A DNA stretch of 64,000 bases from Blumeriella jaapii (Eukaryota; Ascomycota; Leotiomycetes; Helotiales; Drepanopezizaceae), in contig VWND01000004.1 in NCBI GenBank assembly GCA_009599575.1, positions 736,001 to 800,000 of the forward strand, in the 5' to 3' direction. The translations under genes were made by a program, and so were the position numbers. Numbering within the stretch: position 1 is the first letter of the stretch; every line of letters begins with the position of its first letter. The notes below the pieces were generated by a model. The model saw only the letters and a program-made list of their open reading frames with translations. It had not been told where the DNA came from and searched no databases. Positions 10,382 through 22,362 of the stretch are shown here, in pieces.

Positions 10382-13300
10382 ATGTCTTTCGGAGGAGGTT
10401 TCGGCGGCTTCGGCCAGAACAACAACAACAACAACCAGCAGACTGGCTTCGGCGCTGTCGGTGGGTTTGGGCAAAATAATACTACGAACACTACAGGTAC
10501 CTCCTTTCTTCCCCCTTCCAACATGTCGCGGCCCAGGGAGTGTCTTGGATCGGGAGACGTTGAAACCAGCGTGGTGGACCCATCGCTTACTCGAATCTTC
10601 GCTGCGCACCATAGGCTTTGGCGGAACGGCCAACACAGGTTTCGGCAGCACGAACACGAGCGGTGGACTCTTTGGCGGCGGCGGAACTGGAACAACGACC
10701 GGTGCCTTTGGCTCTGGAGGTACGTCGACCTCGCGCCGCGCTGTTTCGTTGCGCTTGGAAAAGTCCACAGCACATCCGCGGATTTCCTGCCATTTTCCTT
10801 ATCTGTTCTCCGGGATACCTTTCTGGCAGCGACTATGGACAATCGTCGCAATCGGAATCTTCCAGGGCGCTCCTTTCTAGGTTACTTTGCACAGCAACGT
10901 CAAGATGTAAAGGCTAACTTTGCAAAACACAGGTGGCGGCTTTGGCAGCAGCACGACCAATAATCCTTTCGGCGCGAAGACCGGAGGATTTGGCACTGCG
11001 GCATCCAGCGGAGGCATGTTTGGAGCGAACAATACCGCTACAGCAGGGGGTTCTGCCTTTGGCGGTGGGTTCGGCGCAAGCACCACTACTTCTGCGTTCG
11101 GTGCTGGAAACAACACCGGTGGTGGATTGTTTGGGCAAAATAAGCCTGCCTTTGGTGCGACGCCCGCAACGTCCAATGCCTTCGGCGGAGCAGCGACCAG
11201 CTCTCCATTTGGCGGAGCAACTACTGGCGCATTTGGCGCTCCTCAATCGACGGCTCTCGCAACTGCTGGTGCGGGAGAATGCCAGGGAACGGCGAGCGTG
11301 CCCTTCCAGGCATTTGTCGAGAAGGAACCGAACAGCAGCTCGAACCAGCAGAATGCGTTTCAAAGCATCTGCTTCCAAGCCCCCTACATGAAGTTCTCGC
11401 CCGAGGAGCTGCGATTGGCAGACTATGCCCAGGGCCGCAGATACGGTAACGGCAACAACCAGACAGGAGCATTCGGTGCAACCAACTTTGGTGGCTTTGG
11501 AGCAACCCAACCCGCATCGACTGGGTTTGGTGCCCAACCTGCAAACACAAATGTCTTTGGGGGAGGAGCTAGCACGGGCTTCGGCACTAGTCAACCTGCT
11601 ACGACTGGTTTCGGAAGTACAGCAACCAGCGGGGGCCTCTTTGGCGCGAAACCTGCAACTGGCGGACTATTTGGGAGCACACCCGCATCTACAACCACGG
11701 GCGGGCTCTTTGGAGCACAGCCCGCAGCCCAGACGACGGGTGGTTTGTTCGGTGCACAGCCTGCAGCTACAAATTCTGGCAGTCTTTTTGGGAGCAACAA
11801 TGCTGCCAAAACCCCCTTCAGCTTTGGTAACTCCCAGCCAGCAGCTACCAATACAGGTTTCGGAGCTTCTACGAGTACAGGAGGCTTGGAGGGAGTGGTG
11901 GCGGTCTCTTTGGTAGCAACAATCAACAGAATACCACAACTGGGTTCGGTGGGGCTGCTGCTCAACCTGCTGCTAGCACAGGCTTTGGTGGGTTCGGTGT
12001 GAATAACAATCAGCAAACTGGTGGTCTGTTCGGCGCAGCAAACCAGGCCAAACCTGCTACTGGTGGATTATTTGGGTCTGCACCTGCGGCTACGAACAAT
12101 GGAGGCCTCTTTGGGAATACACAAACAGCTGCAAATACAAACCCGTTCGGTAACTCAACTGCGAACCAAAATGCTGGAAGCCTCTTCGGTGCCAAGCCAG
12201 CAGCAACAGGCGGCTTGTTTGGAAATACACAATCGACGAATACTACTGGCGGTGGACTCTTCGGAGGATTTGGCAACAACCAGAATCAGAACCAGCAACA
12301 AAACACCGGTGGTCTGTTTGGTGCTTCAAACAACAATCAGGCGAAGACTGGCGGTCTATTCGGGTCTACTGGATCTCAACAGCAAGGTGGTGGCCTATTC
12401 GGCAACACAGGCAATCAACTATCTGGAGGGCTGTTTGGTAGCTCGACCAATGGTGGCCAGCAGCAACAGCAACAGTCACAGCCTCAAAACTCCTTGTTCG
12501 GTGGTGGCAATTCGATCTTCAACACCTCGCAACAAGGTCAACAAACTCCGCAATCCCTCACGGCTAGTATCAACGACAATACCGCCTTTGGCTCTACGTC
12601 TTTGTTTGCCAACCTAGCCGCCACACAAGTCAACAATCCTGGTCCCGTTGCAACCCCCCTATCCAGCAGCATCAAGGCCAAGAAGAGTGCTGCTCTCCCC
12701 ATGTACAAGCTGAACTCCACTCCAGGCTCTCGTTTCTCTACACCCCAGAAGCGACCTGGGTTTGGCTTTTCATACAGCAATTATAACACCCCCAACAGTG
12801 CTTCTAGTACAACCAGCACCCCCGGCGCATTCAATGGCAGTTTGCTCGGTGGCAGCTTTGGTCGAACCCTCAACAAGAGTATGTCCACCAGTAGCCTTCG
12901 CCGAAGCTTCAATACCGAAGATAGCATTTTGGCTCCGGGCGCTTTTTCTTCTAGCCCCAACAACAGACACTTTGGAAGCACTGGCAATGTGAAGAGGCTC
13001 ACCATCAACAGAGGTCTCCGCCCTGACCTGTTCAGTCCTCCTGAGGCCGGCCAATCCCCACAGCCAGGTCCGCAAGTACAGAGTAGCATGAAAAAGCGAG
13101 TCTCATTCGGCGATGTTACGCTGAATGGCCATGTATCAAGTTCTAGCCCTTTGAAGAAGGTCGACAACGCCGGTGCTGGCTCAGACACAATCGGCATCAA
13201 CGGAAACAAGCAAATGGGCACATCCAGCTCATCTGAGACCGAGCCAGTTCCCAACGCCAACAACCAGCTGACTATCGTCAGAGAAGAGGAGGCTGCCCCC

Positions 13301-16300
13301 GTCCGATCGCCAGCTGTAAAATCGGGACAAGACAAGGAAGTTGGCGACTACTGGATGAAGCCTTCAAGAGAGCAAATCGAGGCGATGACCCGTGAAGAGC
13401 GGAAGGCAGTCGCTGGCTTTACCGTTGGCCGTAAGGGTGTGGGCCAGGTTACATTCAACTCATCTGTCGACCTCACAAACATCAATCTCGATGAGTTGTT
13501 CGATGGCATTGTCGTCCTTGTCACCAGATCGGCCACTGTTTACCCGAATTCTGCCAAGAAACCACCAGTGGGCAAGGGACTGAACGTGCCGTCGACCATC
13601 TCATTGGAGAACTCATGGCCTCGAGGCAAGAATGGCTCCAACAAATTTGTAAAGCACGTTGAAAGGCTCAAGAAAGTTCAAGGTACCACCTTTGTCGACT
13701 ATAACAAGGACACCGGAGTTTGGGTTTTTAGAGTTGAGCATTTCACCACTTATGGCTTCCCAGAGGATGAGGAGGATGAACAAGATGCCACCAGCGAGTT
13801 CGGTCAAAGTACTTTAAGCGCTCCACCAGACACACCTACCCCGAAGACACGAACTCCCAAGTCCGCTCGCTTGAATGAGTCTTTTGCATCCGATTCCAAG
13901 ATGACATACGATGATTCCGATCCAGAAGACACGTTTGAGTTCAGAAAGAAGAAAGTTCTTCCTGGTTCATTCGATGATGGGGATGTTTACGAAGACGAGA
14001 GTATGAGCGGTGAATACGAGCGACCAAACGAGGAGTCTTTTTTAGATGAGCGCTCCGTGGGTTCGCAGTCGGAAAACGGCGTCGAAGAGCCAATGGATCA
14101 AGACGACGTCTACCAGGACGGCGAATCTGTCAGCATTGTGGATCAAGAGATGGCGGGCTCTTACCCAGAGGCTGGCAATACCGCGGAGCTCGACGACTCG
14201 CAGGATTACGATGAGGATATGGACGTTTCGATGGAGACTCCAGGTGCTGTTCAGAGGGCGAGACAGAGAATGTTGAAGAACGCCGACACGCCGATGAAGC
14301 GGACGTTTGCTGCTGGTGACGATTGGGCAAACACCCTGCAAGCCACAGTCAGTCCCAAGAAGCAAGATCGAGCATTGCTCAAGAGCATGATCGATATCCA
14401 CGGTGACGAGCAGCGACTTGACACAGCACAAGCGCAACGAAGAGTTGTTTCAGACAACCGCGGATTCTTAACCACCATTGATCTGATGCACTCATTACAC
14501 GGCACACGTAGCCCAGTCAAGGCGGCTAATATTCCAGCAAAGCCCAAGGGATTTGAGGTTTGTTCTCCTTTCATCTGACATTGCATTGTGGGGACAAAAC
14601 ATTGAGGTCGTCTGTTGCGCCTGTTTGTGTATGTAATCCAATGAAAATAACATTTACTGAAATCCCTGTGTCATAGTGGCCATACGCAAAAAGACCCAAA
14701 ACCTGCGACCAAGACATGGCAAATATGTCAGAGCAGGACCGTGCTTTTCACGATTCAATGAAGCCTCATTGGGGGCCCAACGGTACCTTGGTCTATGCTG
14801 CGCCGCAAAGCGCGAAGCCCTTCGGGAAATCGTCTCGCCATGCTCGTGAGAGAGATGGCTTGCTTACCATCCAGAAGGGAGTTGTTGTCTCCGAACGTCG
14901 AGATATCCGATTCGCGAAATTTTCAAATGAAGTGAGTCTGCTATTTAGACACCGTAGGGTTTGAAGCTAATAACCTTCCAGGCATCGGGTCCCCGGCTCA
15001 AGAAGCACAAAGATCTGGCCCTTTTTAACGAGATGGACGGCGCTCCAAGTGCTAGCCTTCCTCGCGATTTCTCATTCAATGAGTTCTTCGATGACAGTGC
15101 TGTATTGAACCCAGCTGCTGCTCACGAGAAGCTTGTTTGGCAGCTCGCAAGTGTTCTGTTTGACCCTATCGATATCCCAGAGAACCTCCAGCAAGTGCCA
15201 GACATACAGAATCGTCTTAGAAAGGATAACCTGTCGGCCTTCTGGCAGAAGTTGGTCGACGAGTCAACCTCCAAACATGTTGCCCTCGCTAAGTCGGATG
15301 AAGAGAAGGCTATCGCGTCCCTGTCGGGTCGTCGAATTCCAGACGCATGCGGGCAGCTCGTCAGCAGCGGTGATTACCACCTCGCTACTCTTGTTGCTCT
15401 CATTGGTAGCCGAGATAGCGTGAGAGGGGATATACGTCAGCAGCTCACCGACTGGCAAAAGACGCAGATGCTCGCAGAGTTCAGCCAACCCGTACGAGCT
15501 GTCTACGAGTTGCTCGCTGGTAATGTATGTGTCTGCTCTGGCTCGAAGGGGGAGATGCCGACCTTTGTTATCTCTAGGCGATTTGGACTTGATTGGCGAC
15601 AAGCATTTGGACTCCGACTTTGGTATGCTATCTCGGCCACGGAACCAATCGAGTCTGCCGTCGCAGATTTCCACGAAGATGTTTCGCAAGACAAGGAGCC
15701 TGCCACACCTCACTCATGGTACGTCGAGCAGAAGATACCGACCTTGTGGGACGATGCAAATCTTCATCAACGCGAGGATTTACTGTGGGGTCTACTCAAG
15801 CTCTATACCTTTGGCAACAGTGTCAACCTGGAAGATGTTCTTCGGCCCGAGAACTCGCAATTGTCCCCTCTCGACGTCCGTCTTACTTGGCAACTCAGCC
15901 GAGCTCTCATCGCATCCGGACAAGTTGAGTATACAGACAACCCTGACGAGACTGCTGATCGCACACTCTTTCCTTTGCTGCTCAACTCACCAACGAAGGT
16001 AGCTGGCTCGACGCCGTGTTTGTTCTTCTACACCTCACCTCCGCCGATGCCAGAGCAAAGTCCATTCAGGACCATCTCGCCCAGCACGCCGGGCTTATCG
16101 GCTCAGAGGACAGCCAGAGCTTTGCCACTTTGACGCACACTTTCCAGATTCCTCCAGCCTGGATTTGGGAGGCCAAGGCGCTTTACATGCGAAGTGTCGA
16201 AAGAAGCCCCATTGACGAAGTCGAGTGTCTCATCAAAGCCGGGTCATTCAATGAAGCTCATCGCACATTTGCCAGACAGGTTGCACCACAGGCTATCATT

Positions 16301-16753
16301 CAGCTGGATTACGACACCCTCAGAGCACTTCTTCACGGGTTCCAAGGCAAGGAGACGTCGATCGCGGAGTGGCACTTGGGAGGTGAAATCTACCAAGATT
16401 TCTTGGACCTTCTTCGCGATGACAAGAAGGGCCATGTTATCGACGATCTGCTCGTTGAGAGATTGCTTGCTGGTCTTCCGGCTGTAGTGCAAGACTCCCG
16501 CCATCCAAGCTTCATGGAGACGGTGGCAATTGAGACCATCAGCGGAATGGTTGCTAAGACTGTCATCGCTCACGGCAAGAAGGGAGAGGTAATTTCCCGG
16601 GGTATCCCCAGCATGCGAACCAATGCTAATGCCTCACAGAAGAGCAACCTTCACAAGGTATTGCGTCTTCCTCTCACCGAAGACAAATACCTGAAGCACA
16701 CGGTCGAGCTGAGCCTAGAGTACTATCGGGGGGTGATGACCAGCGCGAGATGA
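10382..16753 (+). CDS. NUP145: Nup98-Nup96 precursor nucleoporin (self-cleaving)
   Basis: Six exons: 10382-10496, 10615-10719, 10933-14557, 14677-14931, 14982-16588 and 16640-16753. All introns are GT-AG. The expected product is about 1,940 residues. Residues 1-700 are FG/GLFG repeats forming the pore permeability barrier. They are interrupted near 190-243 by a GLEBS motif (SICFQAPYMKFSPEELRLAD), the docking site for the mRNA-export factor Gle2/Rae1. The autoproteolytic domain (from DYWMKPSREQIEAMTREE, about 880) ends at HF|TTYGF. Cleavage after Phe at 13742-13744 would release Nup98 and Nup96. The Nup96 half (FNEFFDDSAVLNPAAAHEK, FGLDWRQAFGLRLWYAI) belongs to the Y-complex scaffold. Two frame breaks, near 11885 (GGCTTGGAG where GGCTTTGGAG is expected) and near 15967-15972 (CTCTTTCC where CTCTTTTCC is expected), interrupt it. 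Each is a single missing base, and the protein resumes at once (GSGGGLFGSNN; FAAQLTNEGSWLDAVFVLLHL). The Aspergillus equivalent is SonB. Identity is very secure. Confidence 0.93.
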
Positions 16754-17936
16754 GTCTCGGCCTGGCAGGAAGACGGAATGGATAGACAGGGGGCGGTTTT
16801 GAATTCGATTCTTTCGGGCAAGGAGAGACTCTGGTTTGTGCTCTACCCCGGCATCTTTCTGAAAGAATGAAGACATATGAGTGCAACGTCAGCGGGTGAG
16901 GAGAGTGGGGCCTTGATTGGGACGATCGGATGGATGAGAGGAAAGGTCACTCTTGTGTGGATAGTTGTAGAAGTTGTAACGGATGGTGATTTGTATAGCG
17001 GCCCCCTGATGGGCGGGCAGGCAGGTGGGCGGGCGCACGAAAGAAAAAGAAAAAATCATCGTTAGCTAGCGTCGGTAGTTAGTTAGCATCGATGCATGAA
17101 ATGGCACTCGATGAACCCCCTACGTACAGTACTTTCTTTCATTCCTTTTCTGTGGCCATTCTGCGATTTCCCTCTCTCTCTCTCTCTCTTTGTTTCGCGC
17201 GTTTCTCCCCCTTTTCGGTCTCTCCTCCTCCCGCGGCTGAATCAAGAGTGGCTGGCATGGGTGTGTGTGTGTGTGTGTGTTTGTCTTTCTCGGCCTCAAG
17301 TCAATTCCATTGGTAAGGTAAGGTAAGGTATCTAGGTAAGAAGAGCAGCTTGACGAGAAAAGAGGCGTTCCCTCGCTTGACTGTATCCACCCAGACCAAC
17401 ATAAACATTCAGCGTTCTGGCTCTGATCACATTCGAAGTTTACTTCACGAACACAATGGAGAACCATCCCGCCTGTAGGGGAAGGGCTCAAATAGCGGAC
17501 CTTTTGTCACGCATTTCTTTTATATAACTGCTTTCTCGAGGGTCTCTTGTATGTAAAAATCCCCAGCTTAGCACGTCTCCAATGCCCTGCGGGAGGCTTG
17601 AGGTTGCGCAGTTTCACTGCCCCCTCCAGACGTTAAACAATATCATCATCATCATCATCACTGTATCCACCCAGCCAGCCAGCCAGCCAGCCCGCACGGC
17701 CATTCACTCTACAGTATGTATGTACAGTATGTACAGTACAAGAGTCATCGGTTATCTCTCGACATCTGGCGGTGGTTCTGCCTCCCCTCCCGTCTTCTGT
17801 CTCTTGCTCGCTGGCCAGGTCTTACAGTACCTCCCTCTTTGCTGTCCTGCCTTGGCTGGAAGGTACAGAGGTACAGAGACAGAGGTACAGCTTAGGTAAG
17901 TACATACTGTGCTGCTGTGCTGTGCTGTGTATACTG

Positions 17937-18033
17937 TACATATGTATGTAGGTATGTAGGTATGTAGGTAGGTAGGTAGGTATGTAGGTATGTAGGTATG
18001 TAGGTATGTAGGTATGTAGGTATGTATGTAGGT
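17937..18033. repeat. (GTATGTAG)n / (GTAG)n microsatellite
   Basis: About twelve copies of TATGTAGG or TAGGTAGG units, interrupted only by single-base changes. The translated minus strand (HTYIPTYLHTYIPTYL) is a repeat artefact. Confidence 0.85.
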
Positions 18034-18111
18034 AAGGAGGTCTTGGATACGTTTACTCTCCTGTCTCGACGTATGTATGTATGTATATATGTACATAAAT
18101 GGGTCTTTCTT

Positions 18112-18184
18112 TACAGTACAGTACAGTACAGTACAGTACAGTACAGTACAGTACAGTACAGTACAGTACAGTACAGTACAGTAC
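18112..18184. repeat. (GTACA)n perfect pentamer array
   Basis: An uninterrupted array of about 14 GTACA units after TTTACA. The same pentamer, often as GTACAGTAC, is scattered through most intergenic spaces in this window. Confidence 0.9.
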
Positions 18185-18654
18185 CTACCTTCCTTCTCTG
18201 ATCTGCTGCTCTGCCTTTTTCCGGGAGATACTTTGCTGCTTCTTTCTTCCTTCCTTCCTTTCTGTCCCCCTTTCTTTCTTTCTTTCGGTTTACCCAAAAC
18301 CCTCCCCATCTCCCACAGGGCAGGGTAACAGCGAGTGTCTACATACCTATACCTAGGTACCTACCTACCTACCTACCTACCTACCTATACCTACCGCAGC
18401 TCGCGAGAGCTTGACGCAGAGCAGCGAGGAAGGGATCGACACCACAGACGCCAAGAAACGGCAGGAGACCGGCCGTTTCCGAAGATGGGAAAAGAGAAAA
18501 GGAGGAGGAGGAGAAAGGCGCGTCACACGCACAGGGTGTGGAAAGAGAGTTGGGGAGGGGGTGCTTCGTTCCGTTCAAGCCAATGCTTGGGATAACGCTC
18601 ATTCACGCGCGTGGGAAATAGTGAACGCTGGAAGAGCATTGTTCGTCACCGCTG

Positions 18655-18689
<35 letters not shown>

Positions 18690-19255
18690 GAGGGCAGAGA
18701 CGGAAACTACTAAACTACTGTACATACATACACGTATCTATCCATTCATCCATCCATCTATCCATCTATCCATCCATCTATCCATCCAGGCAGGCACGAG
18801 AGATGCGGAAACCCAGGTACGGTGCCTCGGGGTGAAAGTGTGCAAACACCAAGGGAGGGAGGGAGTAAGTAAGTAGTAAGTGGTGGTAGTATAGGCGCCG
18901 CCAGAGACAGACGAGACAGATAGATAGATGGATGGACTCCGAAACACCGCCATGCGCCGAAACACAGACGCCAACCAACGCCGCCGCCGCCGCCGCCGGG
19001 ATCCCGATTCTAGTTTTCCCCTGCCCTGATGAGGGACCGCGTGCTGGCTGGCTGGCATGGGTCGGTACCGCGATAGCCATAAACCAAAGGGCGGCCGCGG
19101 ATGTCTAGATGCGGATAGATAGGGGGGGGTCGGGGTGGGATATAATCCCACACACGAGCACACACACACACACACAGGAGATCCAAAAAGCCACCAGAAA
19201 AGCCTCAAGGACAGACAGACAAACACACACACACCAACAAATACACAAACCAACG

Positions 19256-21120
19256 TCAGCGATCCCAGCGCTCGTCCTCGATGCCCGCGATCCGCCGCGC
19301 GCTGCCGCTCCCGGAGCCGTACAGGAACTCCATCAGCTTCGTCTTCTGCTTCTCGCGGACGCCGCCCAGGTAGCCGCTGACGTCCTCCAGGCCGCGGATC
19401 TGCTCCTCGATGCCCAGGGTGCTGCCGTTGGCGCGCACGAGCGGGCTCACGAGCTTGCGGCGCAGGTTCTCGAGGTTCGCCTTGAGCATGAGCAGCTTGC
19501 GGTTGTGGTCCTCGAGGATGCTCTTGTTCAGCACCGTCTTGGCCCGGATGTTGTGCAGCAGGCGCTTGTTCTTCTCGAACTTGTGCAGCGAGCTGGCGCT
19601 GGGGCCGAGCAGCTTGGTCCAGAGCGACGACAGGAGGTCGTCCTGGGCCGAGTCCTGCGCGTCCGACTCGCGCGCCACCGTGCGCGCCAGGTTGCCGAAC
19701 TGCCGGTCGATGGCCTCGAAGAGGGCGAACAGCGCCAGCGAGTGCGTGAGCTCCGAGTTGATGGACTCCTCGAGGACGGCCAGGAACTCGGTGAAGGTGC
19801 GCTGCAGCGTGTGCCGCGTGCGCTGCTGCGAGGAGAGGCCGAAGAGAGAGGTGGCGAGCGCGCCGACGCGGGTCGGGGTGCCCGAGGGCGTCTCGAAGAC
19901 GCCGATGCGGCTGAGGAGCGTGTGGACGTTGTCAAAGACAGACGTCAGGGCCGAGGGGGCGAGGAGCCGGAGTTGGGCGAGTTCGCGCTTGGCCCAGTCC
20001 ATGACGATCAAGATCCTACACCGTGTCAGACGGGCGCGCCCAGAGCGAGATGCCGCGCGGAGGTCTCTTACCCGTCCACGTCGCCGTCGACGTTCGCAAA
20101 GAAGCGGGTGAGCTCGATGGCCAGTGTTTTGAGACTCTCGCTTAATCCGTCCAGCTCCTTGACGATGATGGGCGCCGAGGTCATGTTGGTTGATCGCACA
20201 CTCTCGCCCAGGTCCCACACCGCGACGCCGGTCGCTTGGAGATCGCCGACTTGCTGGACGCCATTCTCCGAATAGAAGATCAGCGGCTCGAACGCTTTCG
20301 CGAGGCCGGCGACTTTGACCAGGTCGGGCACGGCCGGCGGCGGGCCCGGCTGGAAGAGGCTCTGCACCGCCAGGCAGGAGAGCAAGGCGATCCCGATCGA
20401 GGTGGCGAGAGAGGTCCATGACTGGGTGACGGTGCGGCATCTGCTTCGGAGGACCGCGAAGGCGGCTTCGAAGGGCTCGGTGCGATGTTGCACCTCTGCC
20501 CGGACGGCGAATCGAATATCTGCACGTGGTTAGTGAGCGGCCTCGCGAGCGCGGGGGCCAGGTCAAGAGTAGGTACAGTTGTTGGGGTTCTCTGTGGCCG
20601 ACACGATGGCTTCACGCCCCGGTGCTGGCGTGACTCCGGCTCCGAAGGGCCTGCCACACGCCTCCGCGCGCGGCGGGAGGGCCGGACTCGGACTCCGTTG
20701 CTTCGCGGGCGACACGGAGCCGGTGGGCAGCCGCGTTCTCGCCGCGGCGGCGAGCAGCTCGTCTTCGGCGCGCTCGGCGTCCTCGTATTCCGGACTGCTC
20801 TCTCGCGAATCCTCCCTCGCGCGCTTGCCCAGGGACGTCCTATTCCAGAAGCCGCTGCTTCGATTGCCGTTTCCGTCGCGTCGCCAGGCCGGCGGGCTGA
20901 ACCTCCCCCCCGACGCCGACTCGGCCATCTCCGAGTCGCTGTCGGAGCGGAAGGCCGAGTGATGCGAAGGGTAGCCAAAGCGAGGGGACGGGGACAGCTG
21001 GCGGATCTCGCTGCTTGTGGGCTCGAAGTCGCGCAGAGATGCGCTGAGCGAGGGGTGGTCGTCGAACTCCTGCTCCAGCTCTTCCATGGTGGGCTGCCGC
21101 GGGATTGGGTTCCCGTTCAT
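19256..21120 (-). CDS. Conserved fungal single-pass membrane protein, unknown function
   Basis: Three exons on the minus strand: 21120-20577, 20519-20072 and 20015-19256. The introns of 57 and 56 nt (GTACCT...GTGCAG, GTAAGA...TGTAG) join in frame to 583 residues. Start ATG 21120 is preferred because MNGNPIPRQPTMEELEQEFDD begins the ordered, acidic N-terminus; upstream is only an AACCAC-type repeat. Residues 1-180 are disordered (Ser/Arg/Pro, SSEIRQLSPSPRFGYPSHHS). One hydrophobic segment lies at about 217-237 (SLATSIGIALLSCLAVQSLF). The rest is a long helical domain with very regular motifs: FEPLIFYSENGVQQVGDLQA, TSAPIIVKELDGLSESLKTL, ELTRFFANVDGDVDGILIVM, RTRHTLQRTFTEFLAVLEES, DQIRGLEDVSGYLGGV-type. 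I recognise this as widely conserved in ascomycetes and normally annotated hypothetical. The topology suggests a membrane-anchored coiled-coil protein; no catalytic motif is visible. Frame intact. Confidence 0.85.
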
Positions 21121-22233
21121 GCTCGGGCGGGAAATACGTGATCTGGGCCGGCCGGCGGACGCGCGGGATGCGATTGGTGGTGGTGGTGTTGTGGTTGTGG
21201 TTGTGGTTGTGGTTGTGGTTGTGGTTGTTGTGGTTGTTGTGGTTGCGGTTGTGGATGTTGTGGTTGCGGTTGTGGATGTTGTCGTTGCGGTTGTGGTTGT
21301 GGTGGTTTCGGGCCTGCAGGAGCATGTACAGATAGCTGAATGCAAGTATGACGAGGGCCAGAAAGGTGCCCGGCGCGACGCTGAGATTTATCAATGACAG
21401 GTTGACGTGGTTCTCGACCGTCACGAAGGGCATGACCGGCGCTCCGGTCACGATCTGCCTCGTTTCGCTGGCGACGCGCGTGACGCGTGAGAACGTGCTG
21501 CGGCGTCGTCGGCGCGGGCACGGCGGATGAACAGGAGAGGAGGCCACAGGAGTCTCGCGACAGGGCGTGAGAGGGAAGTGATGACGAGAGGTGAGGGTTG
21601 GAGGTTTGGAGGTGGAGATGTTGGGATGCGGCCAGAGCTTCGACGGAGGTGTGAGATGGTGGGGGTTTGACTGGACTGTATGTATGTATGTACTGTACTG
21701 TACATTACATACAGTAGGTACCTTACTGTACTACAGTGCTGTATGTACCTCTATGTACTATGTACCTCTATGTACTACCGTGCAGCGCGAGCCTCGAGCC
21801 CCCAACCTCAGGTCCAAAGTTCTCTCCTCCTCCCCGCCCCCCGCCCCCCGCCCCCCGATTTGCAGATTTCTTTTCCCGAGACAGAAATACGAAGAGAGAA
21901 GGGCGTTCGGCCAATCGTGGGTCGTGTGTGAGATGCCACTGCAGGCCTCACACCGTGGACGACGTCGAGGTCGCATCCCTGCGGCCCGCTGCGATGCGTC
22001 CCGGGGCAAAGAAAGCATCGTGAGGGTGGAAAAGACGGTACGGTACGGTACGGCAGTGTACCGCACGATGTCTGTGAGTCTTCAGACTCCGGAATGGGAG
22101 ACGGTGCGAGGTCGAAGCTCGTAGCCATCCATGAAGCCACTCCGCCAGGCGAAAGGCGAGTGGAGTGCAGTGTTGACATTCGCTACGGAGCTCGTCACGG
22201 GACTTGACATATCTACAGTCTGTACGGTAGGTA
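21121..22233. promoter_or_regulatory. Upstream region of the membrane-protein gene
   Basis: 1.1 kb upstream of the minus-strand start at 21120, up to the edge of the TIR element. It contains the GTGGTT hexamer array (21176-21304), GTATGTATGTATGTACTGTACTGTAC-like runs (21677-21720), CTATGTAC repeats (21748-21777), a CCCCGCCCCC run (21833-21857) and ACGGT runs (22035-22052). The promoter must be here, but no specific site can be assigned. Confidence 0.45.
21176..21304. repeat. (GTGGTT)n-type hexamer array
   Basis: About 130 bp of GGTTGT / GTTGTG units with internal variants GTTGTGGATGTTGTGGTTGCG. It lies 56 bp upstream of the membrane-protein start codon, on the strand opposite the gene. All six frames are open, which explains several spurious His/Asn- or Val-rich ORFs. 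Confidence 0.85.
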
Positions 22234-22362
22234 ATAGTGGGCTGCCTTCCCACATTTATTCTGCGGGCACTCGAATAATGTGGGGGAAAGCAAGTGTCCC
22301 ACTGCATCCAAGTGTCCCATTTCAGTTCATGATTTTTTACGATCGTATTTTATATTAAAACA
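22234..22362 (+). repeat. Left 129-bp terminal inverted repeat
   Basis: Matches the reverse complement of 23464-23592. The first 88 bases are identical. The few later differences are transitions (CATTTCAG versus CATCTCAA, GATCGTAT versus GATCGCAT). Confidence 0.9.

Larger units (their letters stand above)
16754..19255. other. Microsatellite-rich spacer between convergent genes
   Basis: 2.5 kb between the 3' ends of the nucleoporin and membrane-protein genes. Successive simple repeats include (CT)n at 17174-17190, (GT)n at 17262-17282, GGTAA units at 17313-17337, (ATC)n at 17642-17660, (CCAG)n at 17669-17691, GTATGTAG units at 17937-18033, GTACA units at 18112-18184, (TTTC)n/(TTCC)n at 18242-18290, (ACCT)n at 18356-18393, GTCTGC units at 18657-18690 and CCAT/CTAT units at 18738-18786. 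ORFs here are translations of repeats. No gene is supported. Confidence 0.7.

Noticed and set aside
10720..10932. Extra coding exon inside the 213-nt second intron of NUP145
   Set aside because: No in-frame FG-like codons and no internal splice pair improve the model; the direct join gives continuous GFGSGGGGFG sequence.
9720..16753. Functional operon-like cluster of centrin and nucleoporin
   Set aside because: Both proteins act at the nuclear envelope and share a promoter region, but shared divergent promoters are common in fungi and nothing more in the sequence supports joint control.
18112..18184. CRISPR-like regular array
   Set aside because: A simple 5-bp tandem repeat with no spacers; the genome is eukaryotic.
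17752..18328. ORFs with YIPTYLHTYIPTYL and QYSTVQYSTVQYST repeats
   Set aside because: Translations of GTAG and GTACA microsatellites.
19109..20275. 388-codon plus-strand ORF
   Set aside because: It is antisense to the conserved membrane-protein exons and is explained by their high GC at third positions; its Arg/Glu/Leu composition is that of an antisense shadow.
20563..21547. Upstream extension of the membrane protein with Asn/His/Thr repeats
   Set aside because: The extension translates the hexamer array; the ordered protein begins at ATG 21120.
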